NCBI GenBank assembly: GCA_024220505.1
Contig: JAKZZE010000020.1
Span: 124,001 to 188,000 of the forward strand
Length of the DNA: 64,000 nucleotides
Origin: Rhizopus arrhizus
Lineage: Eukaryota; Mucoromycota; Mucoromycetes; Mucorales; Rhizopodaceae
Reading direction: 5' to 3'
Positions 12,389-24,841 of this stretch are shown one piece after another. The number at the start of each line of letters is the position of its first letter. Position 1 is the stretch's first letter. A program made the position numbers and the translations under genes. The notes under the pieces are model-generated. The model was not told where the DNA came from and did no database searches. It saw only the letters and a program-made list of their open reading frames with translations.

Positions 12389-13779
12389 ATGAAAAGAGGC
12401 TACACATATATTATTACTCTTTTATCAATTTGTGCAATATATTTTGGTTCTTTATATGTTGTTTCTAAAACTTCAAATTCAACAGCACCTTATCTTGATT
12501 CTATACTCAAAGAAAAGAGTGAAACAATAGAGGAAGAGCAAGAAGTCATTTTATCTGAACCTCAAAGCTGTCTCATCGATACCCGACCTGCTATCATTGA
12601 TAACAGTACAAAAAGAGAAAAGGCTGTGATTGTTATCTTGGTTAGAAATAATGAACTGAATCCGATGAGAAGAACACTTAGGGAGTTTGAAGAGTGAGTA
12701 TACTTGTTTATAAAGTGACCGACTAACATGTATCATAGTCGATTCAATAGAAAGTTTAATTATCCCTATGTGTTTTTGAATGATGAACCATTCTCTGATG
12801 AATTCAAGCAGAGCATTTCAGCCTTAACAAACGCAGAAATAGAATTTGGCCTGGTTCCCAGTGAGATGTGGTCTGTACCTAATCATGTCAATGAAACCTT
12901 GATGAATGAACGTCTTACTGATTATGCTTCTCGTAATATCATGTATGGTGGCTCACTCTCTTATCGACACATGTGCAGATTCAATTCAGGCTTCTTTTAT
13001 AGGCATCCCTTATTAGAGAAATATGATTATTATTGGTAACACATTGATATATACGCTTTCAATTTATTTAGACTCAATTTTTTTTTTTTTTTTGTAGGCG
13101 TGTTGAACCTGGTGTTCATTTCTATTGTGATCTTGATTATGATCCATTCAGCTTTATGAAGGAAAATGGTAAAGAATATGGATTTACAATCACGCTCAAG
13201 GAAATACCAGAGACGATCCCTACCCTTTGGGAACACACACTCAAGTTTGCACATGAAAAACAATTGAATACGACCTTGCTTCGTTTCTTTGGTAGTCCAG
13301 AAGGTGGCTACAACTTGTGTCATTATTGGTCCAACTTTGAGATTGCAAGCTTAAATCTCTGGAGAGACCCAAGATATCAAGATTATTTTGATTACCTCGA
13401 TAGCACAGGCAACTTCTTTTATGAAAGATGGGGTGATGCAATTGTACATAGTTTGGCTGCTGGTCTATTCCTCAACAAATCTCAGGTTCATTTCTTTGAA
13501 GATATTGGTTATAAGCATGATAACTTTGCCCATTGTATAAATGATGGTGTGTTTGGAAAATGTATGTGTCCTGAAGATGTAGGAAATTTTGATGGCATGT
13601 GGGGCTCTTGTCTTCCTGTAAGTTTTCAAAGAAAAAAAAAAAAAAAGATTTATTGATCATTTTTATTATAGGATTGGAAAAATTATAGAGAACAAGGATA
13701 TCAATGGAATTTTAAATCAAATGGTGAACAAACATTAGAAGATAAAATAGTCCATGACTCAAAGTTTGCTTTTATGTAA
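12389..13779 (+). CDS. Alpha-1,2-mannosyltransferase, KRE2/MNT1 family (GT15)
   Basis: Golgi type II membrane enzyme that adds alpha-1,2-mannose from GDP-mannose to O- and N-linked glycans. Four exons (12389-12693, 12739-13035, 13098-13617, 13672-13779) give 409 residues. A signal-anchor segment is at about residues 6-24 (YIITLLSICAIYFGSLYVV), followed by a variable stem. The catalytic domain carries hallmark KRE2 motifs: RFNRKFNYPYVFLNDEPF, RHMCRFNSGFFY, RVEPGVHFYCDLDYDPF, NLCHYWSNFEIA, FFYERWGDAIVHS and the Cys-rich GKCMCPED near the end. The length matches the family (about 400-440). The start is the ATG giving the anchor; an upstream ATG at 12296 would add an unlike hydrophobic stretch. 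The paralogue is not resolvable. Confidence 0.95.
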
Positions 13780-14267
13780 AATAATAATAATATTTCTTAT
13801 TGTGTAGTTTGTAATAATAAAATGTAATTTTATTTCTCGACGTGGCGAGAACGCATATTTCTTTTCCTTGACACATGTACACTCTTTTCTTTACATTCTT
13901 TCTAATGTGACACTTTAGTCTTGGCAAATTCTATCAACTAAGCTTGGCATAGAATGGACTTTGAATTGAACGTGTTTGATCGGATCAATTCATAAAAGGG
14001 TTCTTTTCTGCAAAGATACACTGAAGGTAGTGGTTGCACACGAATTGGATGTGTTCAAATTTCTCGATCGATGTCTCGAGCGGAACAGAGTCGATGTTTC
14101 CGGTGGTTTCCTGGTCGATCAAAGCCCTGTCCTAACCAGCCTGACCAATGGTTTGCCATGTCATTTATTGAAATGCATCGATGTCTGCAGATGTCAGAAA
14201 CTATGAATCATTCCTTTGTTCTTCCTTTTGAATATCCTACTACTCACCTGCCATATTCCTCTTAAAA
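13780..14267. other. Spacer with possible repeat relic
   Basis: Contains the mannosyltransferase 3' end and, from about 13976, GC-richer DNA with two overlapping open frames (near 13976-14206 and 14071-14265). Their composition differs from the neighbouring intergenic DNA and they abut the inverted-repeat element, so they may be a fragment of a dispersed repeat. I do not recognise a product. Confidence 0.35.
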
Positions 14268-14738
14268 TACACTCTTCTCAGAAATCATTCGCCAACTTCA
14301 GGAAAATCGCAGCTGACTTGGAAAAAGACAATTAGCCAATTCACTGACTCAACAAGAATTGCCTTGTTTTTTTTTTCAAATTGTTTTGTTTCATGGTGGT
14401 TTGATAACATGAAAACTTTGGTAACTTTAAAATATCATTGCTTCTATTGCAAAAGAGCTCTATCCGACACAAAAAAAAAAAACTTCAGCATCACATACTC
14501 CAACAACACAACATCGCACTTCCCAGTCGTCCTGTTGGCTCAAAGCGATTTGACACCGAAGAATTCTGCTACAATCCAAAAACCGAACATTCAAGAACCA
14601 AGTCAAACTTTGCCTGTCCATCGTGTTACGACCATTACGAAGATTATGGAGATTTAAAAACTCATGTTCACAGCTCGCACATGGGTGGAATACAGATTGA
14701 AAGCAAAAGGAAATGGGACGATGAACCTGAAAGAATAC
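14268..14738 (+). repeat. Left arm of long inverted repeat
   Basis: A 471-bp arm matching the arm at 15897-16367 in reverse orientation with only about three substitutions plus homopolymer-length differences. It carries a second copy of the start of the zinc-finger ORF found in the right arm, shifted out of frame by the A-run near 14470. Confidence 0.9.
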
Positions 14739-14862
14739 AGCAATGTTTTCGCTCTTACCACAAATATCTCAGCAAACACAGCCCGTGCACAATGTTCGAG
14801 TGAGTAAATGACCGTTCATACATATTTCATCTGCAATATTCAGTTTACTTCTCTTGATCTGC

Positions 14863-16227
14863 TTAAATGACAAGTACAGATTGGACTCGTAAACTTTCTG
14901 ATACAGGAACATACCTGGAATTCTCTTTATCTAATTGATCCCTGATTTTTTGCTGGACAATCAGTAAATTCATCAACGTCGCGAGGAGGTCCGCCATTTT
15001 TAGCCATTTATGTCGTTCCTCGTATGTCACTGGTATTTCGGCAGATCTGATTTCTTGGTATATGTAGCCACCAGTGGCACCATTAAGTTTTGTCTTGCTA
15101 AGGGTGATTTCTTTCTTCACGCAATGAATACCAAACGTTTCGATCTGGCACATGGTAGAAAAAGCGGCATTGCGATGGTTGTTAATATCTGCTTTGAGCA
15201 TCGTGATGGAGCTGTGTATCTGTTTTAATGTATCATCTTCAGTATGCTTGATGTTTTCTTTATGTTCCCCGCTCGATGGTTCCATCACTATTCTTTCGGT
15301 ATCTGATAAATCTAGGTCAAGACCGTCCACGTATCGTACCATCCCAGGGGTTGTATCTGCATGCGCTTGTAAATAAATTTCACACCATCTGAAATTTAGG
15401 AGGCCAGTCTGGTCTGCGAATATGTCGAATATAGGAACCACATGACTGAACCAGAAAGTTCGCTCAGAGTTTGTTATTTTTCTTCTTCCTCGTCTGCACT
15501 TTCCAGCGAAATGGGTAAGTATCAATTTCACAGCCTGAAGTAAATCTTTTTCCTGACCTTCCACATCATCGGGGCATTCCTGTCGCCATAACCATTGTAT
15601 AATTCCATCCAGGGGCTTGTTTAGTGCGTGCTTAAGCAGCATGTAAGTAGCATGGTGATGTTTCAAGTTGTGAAAGCTATTCCCGGCTTCTTGTTCTTCC
15701 TTCAGAAGCTGCACTTGGTTCTCCGAAAGCTATTGATTAAGGCGTGCAATAACTTGGACCATGTCTGAAAGTTCGTTAACGGCTTTTGCTGTAAGTTTTG
15801 GTCCACCTGTCGAACACATGCTAACTTTGGAGTTTATGAATGTTAAAATTGTATCCTTTTCATTGAGCGCGATAGCTACTTTCTTGGTCACAATATGTAT
15901 TCTTTCAGGTTCATCGTCCCATTTCCTTTTGCTTTCAATCTGTATTCCACCCATGTGCGAGCTGTGAACATGAGTTTTTAAATCTCCATAATCTTCGTAA
16001 TGGTCGTAACACGATGGACAGGCAAAGTCTGACTTGGTTCCTGAATGTTCGGTTTTTGGATTGTAGCAGAATTCTTCGGTGTCAAATCGCTTTGAGCCAA
16101 CAGGACGACTGGGAAGTGCGATGTTGTGTTGTTGGAGTATGTGATGCTGAAGTTTTTTTTTTTTTGTGTCGGATAGAGCTCTTTTGCAATAGAAGCAATG
16201 ATATTTTAAAGTTACCAAAGTTTTCAT
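14863..16227 (-). pseudogene. Zinc-finger protein of a dispersed fungal repeat family, one in-frame stop
   Basis: A 454-codon reading frame broken only by a TAG at 15727-15729 between RLNQ and LSENQVQLL; both sides stay in the same frame. The N-terminal part has two C2H2-like fingers (YHCFYCKRALSDTKKKK then HHILQQH; FACPSCYDHYEDYGDLKTH then VHSSH). The C-terminal part has the block SERTFWFSHVVPIFDIFADQ and GLLNFRWCE, then coiled-coil-like sequence. I associate this architecture with a multicopy uncharacterised family of Mucorales genomes (from memory, unverified). The stop is one C-to-T change from CAG, so it probably replaced a glutamine. Function is unknown; mobile-element association is inferred from the surrounding repeats. 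Confidence 0.7.
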
Positions 16228-16367
16228 GTTATCAAACCACCATGAAACAAAACAATTTGAAAAAAAAACAAGGCAATTCTTGTTGAGTCAGTGAATTGGC
16301 TAATTGTCTTTTTCCAAGTCAGCTGCGATTTTCCTGAAGTTGGCGAATGATTTCTGAAAAGAGTGTA
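15897..16367 (-). repeat. Right arm of long inverted repeat
   Basis: Inverted partner of 14268-14738. The arm contains coding sequence for roughly the first 110 residues of the ORF at 14863-16227, so the repeat is a duplicated gene segment and not simple transposon termini. The arms are separated by 1,158 bp. Confidence 0.9.
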
Positions 16368-16376
16368 CCTCTTCTT

Positions 16377-17307
16377 GGTTCCCACAACCAAGGTATCTAA
16401 GCTTCCGAATCCCAAACCCAAACACAGTTTAGCTGCCATTGCTCGACAATTTTCCTCTCCTACTGCTCCTTCCAGCTTCACGTTTATTCACGTTCCCATT
16501 CACCGTCGCCTCCCCATCCATCAACTCCGTGCTAACCTTCGTGAGTTGCACATTAACACACGCCGCATTCTGGATATTCAATATTCAGATCGAAATGTGG
16601 TCAACTTCCTTATCCATACCGGTTTCGAATCTGAGCTCCGTTTTCAGCTGTACAAATACAAAATCACTATTCGTGACGACTTTGACCCTCTGAGCCCCTC
16701 CATCATTCGTGATCCTACACTTCTCAATGAATCCATTGAAAGAAAAACTAAACTTGCTCGTCATGTATTCCTCCAACGACTTGGTTCTGCTTTCCACCGT
16801 CTCAAGGTTCCTCTTTACAACGCTGTCACTAACTACTTTCTCCAATCTGGACTCATAGACCTCAATTTCTTGGAGTCTTTTGATCTCGCCCCCCCCCTCA
16901 CAACTATCACAACCCTCTCCTAGACAAGATCTAGAGCTCTTTTCTACCTCTTCCCTTCCCTTTCCTTTTTCCCTTTTTGACTATCAAAAAGGTTTTTCGT
17001 TCATTTAATCCTCTTTTTGATCTAACCCGGGCAATACAATCCTAAAAGTGATTATGTGCTCACATGGGGTTTTTAATTTTTACAAATAAAAAAAAATAAT
17101 CTTTAATCGTACCCTTTCTTGGTTGTTCGGTGGCCTGCACTATACCACAACTTGCATGAACTCAACTATCTTTTTCATGATGATGAACTGCGTTCACAAC
17201 ATCCAGAACTAGGACAAAGACTCTTAAATCAACCATCTCAAAATCCTTACCAGTACTTATTCAATTTGTTCCCTCCTTACTCTTTTCTTTTCATTTTTTA
17301 CCCTTGA
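16377..17307 (+). pseudogene. Retroelement-like relic (ORF1-type fragment)
   Basis: An open frame from about 16377 to 16923 encodes HQLRANLRELHINTRRILDI and NVVNFLIHTGFESELRF, which resembles ORF1/gag-like proteins I associate with Mucorales retroelements. The match is from memory and weak. A second fragment at about 17119-17307 contains ALYHNLHELNYLFHDDELRS and is also repeat-like. Near 17369 an ATG-initiated stub (MSTGDHAPMAAMQ) stops after 15 codons and could be the start of another copy. The GC content is higher than in the neighbouring spacer. No reverse transcriptase domain is visible. Confidence 0.4.
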
Positions 17308-17690
17308 CCCTACAGTGATTTTTTTTAGCTTCTTTGTACCCTTCTTTTTTGTTTTGATCCGGTCAAAACGATGTCTACAGGAGATCATGCACCCATGGCG
17401 GCTATGCAAAGTATAAATAATTGTTTAATCATATATGGTTGATAAGATTTATTCTAATGTAATACAAAGGCAATATAGAATCTACAACATGCTTTTATAG
17501 GGCGAAAATACGACAAATTTATTAAATAGCATCTATCCTATTAGACAGCATACAAGGAAAAAGAGTCAAATATTTTTTCTATACAAAAAAAAAAAATTCC
17601 TAATAAAGTGGAAAAAAAATATGCGCAAAGCTGTAATATAAAAAAAAATGACTAGGACCGCTTTCATTTTAACACTTCAAAAAATAACAA

Positions 17691-18894
17691 ATGGAAGCAC
17701 CCGATTTTGAGGTTGTTTCTCCACCTACAGACGGTATCTCTTCTCTTGCTTTCTCACCACAAGCAGAGATATTAGCGGCTGCTTCTTGGGATGCAGCTGT
17801 AAGTAATTAATCAAGAGTGTCCATCTTTTTAATAATGCGCGTTTTTTCTGTAGGTCAGATTATATGAAGTCCAACCTTCTGGAAATACAATTCCAAAAGC
17901 TTCTTATAACCACGAAGGGCCTGTTTTATGTGTCGATTGGAGTAAAGTAAGAAAGAGACAATTTATTTTTAGCACTGTAACCTCCCTCATTCATTTACAT
18001 TACAGGATGGTAATAATGTTGTTTCTGGTGGAACTGATAAAGCAGCTAGAATGTACAACATTGCAACTGGACAAACAACTCAAGTAGCAGCTCACGATGA
18101 AGCCATCAAATCCGTCAAGTTTTTGGATGGTCAATCGAATATTTTAGCAACAGGAAGTTGGGATAAAACAATCAAATATTGGGATACACGCTCACCTACA
18201 CCTGTTGGCACAGTACAGTTGCCAGAACGAGTGTATGCGATGGATACCAAAAACGATTTATTAGTGGCTGCTACAGCAGATCGACATGTACTTATTTTCA
18301 ATCTGAATAATCCTACAACGATATTTAAACAAACAATATCACCACTCAAATGGCAAACACGTACCATATCTTGTTTTATTGATGGTAAAGGATACGCTAT
18401 TGGTTCAATCGAAGGTCGTGTAGGCATCCAATACATTGACGAGAAAGAAATTGCGTGAGTTTATTGATATCCCACCAATCTATTTTACTTATTTCATTGT
18501 AGTAAATGCTTCTCATTTAAATGTCACCGTGATGATACCAAAAATGTTTATTCAGTCAATTCAATCTCATTTCATCCTGGATATGGTACCTTTGCTACAG
18601 CAGGAGCAGATGGAACGATTAGCTTTTGGGACAAGGACAGTAAACAGAGATTGAAATCACTTGCTAAACAAAACAATACGATTGCATGTACAGCATTCAA
18701 TAGAAATGGATCTATTTTTGCATATGGTGCTAGTTATGATTGGACAAAGGTAAATATAGAATGTGTGCTTGAGTGATGTTTGGCTGACTTTTTATAAAAA
18801 GGGACACAAGTTCTATGCAAATGAAGGACAAATCAACAAAATATTACTTCATGCAGTGAAAGATGAAGATTGTAAGCCCCGTGCAAAGAAATAA
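17691..18894 (+). CDS. RAE1: mRNA export factor RAE1/GLE2, WD40 propeller
   Basis: Nuclear pore-associated WD-repeat protein that binds the Nup98/Nup116 GLEBS motif and promotes mRNA export. Five exons (17691-17798, 17854-17946, 18006-18454, 18503-18749, 18802-18894) give 329 residues. Diagnostic RAE1 features are [19 protein letters not shown] at the N-terminus, [27 protein letters not shown], and in exon 4 [11 protein letters not shown] then [20 protein letters not shown], followed by [13 protein letters not shown]. The last acceptor is AAAAAG. The protein is shorter than human RAE1 (368) because the N-terminal extension is missing, but the propeller is complete. Assignment is secure. Confidence 0.96.
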
Positions 18895-19245
18895 ATTAAA
18901 AAAAAGGGGAGTGGGGGAAGCAAAGCTTTTGTAAATAATAAAAAAGTTGCTTTTTTAATATTATTCTCCTCGCTTCATCCTATTCACTGACAACAATGAA
19001 AAGGGGGATTTCTTATGAAAAGAAGGGGGGTAGATAATGACAAGATGTTTTTTTTTAGGAGAGAATGCAGTGAATAATAAAAGAAGAAGGAAAAGGGGAG
19101 GAATAACCGAATTTTATTTATAGGGAAATTGTGATATATACAAGAAAAGGATCACTGAAAGATATCAAGAGAAATTTTTTGTCTTTAATCTTCTTACAGG
19201 CCTATTGATAGTCGTGAGTACAGTATTTAGATGAAAATATATATT
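18895..19245. other. Intergenic, 351 bp
   Basis: Convergent 3' spacer between RAE1 and a minus-strand hypothetical gene. Purine-rich AT DNA with no recognised gene. Confidence 0.5.
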
Positions 19246-19813
19246 TTACGTGGAATTTGATGTAGACAAACGAATAGGAGGAAAAGTCGTGCTATTTTCT
19301 CTTTTTCTCCATTCATTCACAGTGGGTAAATATTCAAATTTTCTTTCTCGAATATAAGGTGGATAACAAGAATCAAGACTGTATCTTCGTTTCTGTGGAT
19401 GATTTCCTGTTTCAAATAAATAAATCATTTCTTCTACTCTTGAACGATTTGAATCTAAACTCCAAAGGGAAGATGTAGAAGTAGAAGTTGAAAGAATGAG
19501 TGGTGTATCATTTGTTGGGCAAGAAGAGATTGAACTGTGACGCTGTCGATTTTGTGATACAATCAGATTTAATTCTTTACTTGCTGATTCATCCTTTAAC
19601 TCTCTGTTCTCTTCCATTGGTTTTTTAAGCGGCAACACTCGAGATATTTTCGAATAAATGTAATTACAAGAATAATCTGGACAATAATATTAGTTACTAT
19701 GAATTGAAATGCATATGTTTATTACCAAGAGTAATGACTGTAATAGAATAGAATAAATCAAATGGATTGAAGGTCATTAAATAAAGTAATAAAAAAAAGA
19801 TAAACTTTTTCAT
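19246..19813 (-). CDS. Small hypothetical protein with N-terminal signal or membrane anchor
   Basis: Two exons (19813-19726 and 19676-19246) joined over a 49-nt intron give 172 residues. Residues 3-27 (KKFIFFLLLYLMTFNPFDLF) are hydrophobic and could be a signal peptide or anchor. The rest is polar and Ser/Thr-rich (STSTSTSSLWSLDSNRSR), with no domain I know. The intron and the open frame across both exons support a real gene. Otherwise the single ORF at 19246-19638 could stand alone. It is convergent with RAE1. Confidence 0.5.
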
Positions 19814-21079
19814 TTATTAGCTAATTTATATACTTTTCATTCTAATTAATTACCCTTCATGTAAATTGAACTTGTAATAATTTATCATTGATGCATCCTC
19901 CTTAGTAATTAATTCAACGAAAAAAAAAAAAAAGCAGGACAATTGAACTTTTTTTTTTTACTCTTTGTTCTCCAAAAAAAACTCCGGCAACTATGAACAC
20001 CCCTTTGTGCCATTACTGCATTAGTGTGGGCGTACAAAAAAGTTTAATTTAAAATGTCAGTGCTCAATGAGCTGTAGTGTTGTACTTTAGAGATATTTAG
20101 CTCTTTTTTAATTTAGTCAATGTGAAGGATCATTGATACTTGGCCATTGATAATCACTCATTTCCGATTTTCAGGAACATTACTGCTGCTCGTGTGATTA
20201 TTTAAAATAAGTCCCTTTTTAGTTGGAAATCAAATTTGGATTGCATCATATCGATCTATTTTGTATTTAATTTTAAGCAGCAAAAGACAGATTTATTCCG
20301 ATTAGAGGTGGTTACTATGGTTTTGATAATCATAAAAAACCAAGATTAATATATCTGTTATTTTAATAAACTTTTTAGTATCCCAACAAAAATAAAAATA
20401 AATAAAAAAGAGGAATAAAATTCGACTCCTTTAAGTTTAAATACCACAATCAACCCAAGTGTTTTTAAACCACTCTATCAAAATCAACTTTATATGTTGT
20501 AATACTTTATTGTAACTATCTTTGAGAGTTAAAAAAAAATATTGTTAGACTAAGCAGTGAAGAAACATATCAATATAGAATGACTAAATTAGGTGCTTCT
20601 GTTTGGCAGAAAGTATCAGATGTATATAAATGAAAGATAATTGACTATCTTTATTTAATGGATCATTATTTATTTTATACTTTTTATTTTACACTTTGTA
20701 TGGTATCCACTCGTAATTATTATTATTTTTATTAAAAGTAATTTTGGTATTAAACTACAATATATGTGACAATCTTGTATTATGAAAAGAGAGCAAGAAG
20801 TATAAAAGACTAGTAAACTGCTAAATTTATAGCCTTCTCCCTACCTTCGAAAACTATCTGTCAGAGGCCCGCAATAGATGTGTTGTTTCACTCTGTTTCG
20901 ATTTTATATATGATAAATATACGATTCCATGATTTGCATAAAGACACCATGCCTTTATATGATGCTTCTAATAGCATGAACAAGCCATTGGACAAAACCT
21001 CTGAACAATCTTTATTTCGATGAAAACAATTTCTAGGGGTTGTTTATAACAATTGAAATCTTCACGTATTTGATTATAA
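19814..21079. other. AT-rich intergenic region, about 1.27 kb
   Basis: No open frame of note. Many A/T runs are seen, for example near 19918-19933. No RNA gene is recognised. Confidence 0.5.
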
Positions 21080-21502
21080 AAGGGCAGCTTAGGGCCGTTT
21101 GATGAATGTAAGGTTACTATTGGACACGGTCAATCTTTCCTTCACGCCGATAATATATATGAAGCCTGTGATGATGACGTACACAGTTTTTATGCACCAC
21201 TTGCTTCGAAAATACCTAGAGAGAATGATGAGTTTGCCATAATGGCTTGCAGCGAATGTTGTGTTTTGATGGATTATACTCATATTTCGTTTGGTGTTGC
21301 TGATGTCTTGCAAGAATTAGGAGATGATGAATAGGCAGTTATTGATGCTATTAAACCTAAAAGCTTGCAAAGTAAATTCACGGCTAAAATTAACTCCAAG
21401 CCTAGTATTTCTCCTTTTTCAGGAACCACACCGGAACAATCCAGCAGCCATCATGAAGTTCCTATTCGTCAATTTCATAAACAAAAGAAATCTTGCGCTT
21501 AA
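21080..21502 (+). pseudogene. Decayed ORF, one internal stop
   Basis: A frame with protein-like composition runs from 21080 to a TAA at 21500-21502, broken only by a TAG at 21332-21334. It lacks an ATG at its start. It encodes FDECKVTIGHGQSFLHADNI, then FYAPLASKIPRENDEFA, a Cys pair (MACSECCVLMDYTHISFG) and, after the stop, a Ser-rich tail. I do not recognise the family. A relic of a repeat or an exon of an undetected gene is possible; the flanks offer no clear partner exon. Confidence 0.4.
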
Positions 21503-22225
21503 TCTGAATTAGATTGATTTAATTTTAAACATTTACTTTTATTAAATTCGCATGGCTGAATACACTTTTTATTATTGTCTTTCTGAAAATTCAAATTGCT
21601 CAATACAGAATAAGAAAGATCGTGTTGATGCTATTCACAAAATAATATCCAAAATTGGAAATGAAAAAGAGTGCACTTTATAAAAGTATTTAGCTGGTTT
21701 ACATGCTACTTATTTGTGGCTAATAAAACAGATTTAATTGAATCGAGACTTTTCAACCAAAAAAAAAAATCATGTGTATTTTATGTATTGTACACCAGCC
21801 ATGACGTGTTTTCTGTGTTTCCAACAATAAAGATGGAGAGAGGGTTAAAGAGTTGCACGGAAACATCCGTTTATTTTATTTGAACTCAGGCTATATGATC
21901 TTCCAGGCATCAAAACAGTTCATCTTCTTCTCTTCTTGTCTTGGGTGATGGAAAGAAAGAAGAAGCTTGTAAAGTTCAAGTGTATTTCATACTATATGCT
22001 ATTGATATAATCAAGAAAAAAAGCTCAATGTAATATTCATATCACATAAACACTATTTCTTTTTTTATTTCAGGCGGGGGATAGTTTATCCAGTGTAACA
22101 GGATTACTTAACATGGGATCACGAAAATCAACAACAACAAAAAAAAATTTTATCCACTCATTTAACAAACATATAAAAGTGATTTAACCAATTCTTGATT
22201 CTTCTTCTTTTCTATTACTCATATA
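21503..22225. other. Intergenic upstream of arrestin-like gene
   Basis: About 720 bp of AT-rich DNA with small spurious frames. It should include the promoter of the arrestin-related gene. A pyrimidine-rich stretch directly precedes that gene's ATG. Confidence 0.4.
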
Positions 22226-23893
22226 ATGTACGCTACATACTCTAATACATCTGATATAGTCAGAGTATTACCTTTTCATCTTCATAATAATAATACTATA
22301 TTGAAAAGGTAAATTTGTACCAATCAAAAAAAAAAAAAAAATTGTTATTTAACTCCATGCTTACCTAAAACCTTTCTCTTTTTTATTATTATTATTATTA
22401 TTTGTTTATTTATTTGTTAGCAAACATTCCATGTTATCAAACCCAATGCAACTTGTCCATAATTCAGATTTTCACATTACCTTAGAAACAGATCATGTCA
22501 TCTTGCGTGGTAACGTTGACGAATCAGCAGGTGTCATGTTGAGAGGTTCAGTTGTGCTCAACTGTCATGAAACTACCAAAGTCAAGTCTGTCTCTTTAAA
22601 ATTCATTGGCAAAGCAAAAGTCAACTGGACTGAAGGTTTAAATAGTTTTTTATGGTTATATGTATATGCTGACAGATAAAACAATAAGGACTTGGATCTC
22701 ATCAAAAGCATTATAAAGAAGAGAAAACAATCATAACACACGAATGGAGCTTCTTGTTACCTCAACGTAAAACATATCATCTACCTGAAGGACATTATAA
22801 ATGGTATACAAATCACCCTATTCCCTTTCCTCGAGAAAGTAGAAGGCTGAACTTTTCATTTTAGGGACTTTGAACTTCCACTGCCTGGTGATTTACCTGA
22901 AAGCGTAGATCATGAATTAGGACAAGTTTATTATAGATTAAAAGCAACAGTAGAAAGACCGACGTTTTCAATGAATTATAGCGATAAGCGATCATTACGA
23001 GTCTCTCGAGTATTGTTACCTTCATCACTGGAATTAACACAATCCATGGTTATATCAAACACTTGGGTGGATAAATTAAGTTACGATATCAGTGTACCAA
23101 ACAAGGTGTTTACCATGGGCAGCATCATACCAATCACATTTGCATTATTACCTATTGCACCAGATTTACAAGTTCGATCTGTTTCTTGTGTACTAAAGGA
23201 ATACACGACCTTATCAACCGAGGATCATTCAAAGATGGAAGGTAAAGTAGTCAAGCATTTAAGGGATGAATGTTTCTCTTCTTCTTCTTCGGATGCTGAT
23301 GTGTGGACAAAGACAGAACTGTTACCAGTGCCTGATCGTGAGTCACATCAAGTTCAGACAGACTCATTTTGTGATTTAATAAAGATTAAACACAAGCTCA
23401 AATTTACTGTTTCACTAACAAATGCAGATGGTCACATATCAGGTAAAGTAAGACTTGTACTACAAACCATCACAACACTCATTATTTATCAGAATTAAGG
23501 GCGGCTATCCCAATCATGATTGCAGAAATGTCACCAGAGGAAGATGAAAATGCTTTGCCTGCATATGAAGACGCATGGAAATCGGCACCTTACGACCCTC
23601 AGCAAGTAGCTGCTCTGATCGCAAGAGGTGATCTGCCACCTTCTGTTGCGATCTCAACGCCTAATGCTGCTGCTATCGTAGCCAACTACTCACTGGCATC
23701 CTCAGATACTGAAGATGACGAGCCCAACACGCGTCCGTCAACACCAGTCAACACAGCTTTACTGTGGGAAGGCATTGATCTGTCAAGAGTGCCATCTTAT
23801 ACAACAGCTATTCGATCCAATAGACTGTATAGTTTTTCTGGTTCGTTGCCTGGATACGAATCAGCTGTAGCAGTACCAGGAAGAAGCGCATAG
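22226..23893 (+). CDS. Arrestin-related trafficking adaptor (arrestin N- and C-domains)
   Basis: Adaptor that typically recruits an Rsp5/Nedd4-type ubiquitin ligase to plasma-membrane transporters for endocytosis. Five exons (22226-22308, 22421-22635, 22689-22803, 22865-23442, 23493-23893) give 463 residues, all in phase. The arrestin N-domain shows FHITLETDHVILRGNVDESA and LRGSVVLNCHETTKVKSVSL; later comes HEWSFLLPQRKTYHLPEGHY. The C-domain runs through exon 4 (SYDISVPNKVFTMGSIIPIT). The C-terminal tail has L/P-P-x-Y-like motifs LPAYED and LPGYES plus VPSY, expected WW-domain ligands. Intron 1 is 112 nt, long for this window, and holds simple ATT repeats. The cargo is unknown. Confidence 0.92.
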
Positions 23894-24161
23894 AGTGAAG
23901 TTATTGTATATACATTTTATATTATAAAAACCATATTTATATTATTATTTCCTTTCAATCATCCTCGGATACTTCTTGTCCTTTGCCTATCTTCTTATTT
24001 TACCTATTCCTTTTTTTTTTGTTCAAGTACAATCTTGATAGACTAAAGTCATTGATAATCAATATACAAAATTTGACTGGGGGTAATTCTTGATTTTTCT
24101 TAAAATTTTTAATTTGAATGGTTTATTATTATTTGCAATTTAAGAATAAAAACTATAGAGT

Positions 24162-24796
24162 CTACACATTGTCTTTTGTCTCCTTTTGTTCAGGAGGACA
24201 ACAATTGTTTTCTAAGCATGCTTCTTCTATACATTGTAATAAACAGGTAGATGAACTGTTTAAATCCTAAAGATCATAAAAAGTGAATCTTTGTTTTTTA
24301 TATTCATTCTATTATTTTTCTCATATTTCTTACTTGATTGACATGGTAATTGGAATAAGGATGCTCTGGTTCGAGTTCATTCTCTCTTAAAACCATGATG
24401 GCTTCCTCTTTTTCTCCTTGAAGCATCTGTCGTTTCTCACCTTCTTTCTCTATGAATTCGGGTTGAATAGTAGCAGAATGAATACCGAATTCATGAAGTA
24501 ATTTACGTATTCCCGAAGCTGATGCCATATATTTCTCTCGTGATTGTAATAATACATGAAGTGATGCAATTAGCTTTGTATCTGACAATTGCCACACATG
24601 CAATTCATGAACTGATATCACACCTTCTACCTATACAACATACGTTCATATCAGTCTTATCAAGCTTCTCCTCCCCTCCCTTTCTTTTTCTTTACCTTTA
24701 ATAATGAGTTGTGAACATCAGATAGTGGGACACTTTTTGGTACACCTTGCAAGAGTATAGACGCTGTTTGTCTTACTGTTACAAAGAAGCAAATTT

Positions 24797-24841
<45 letters not shown>

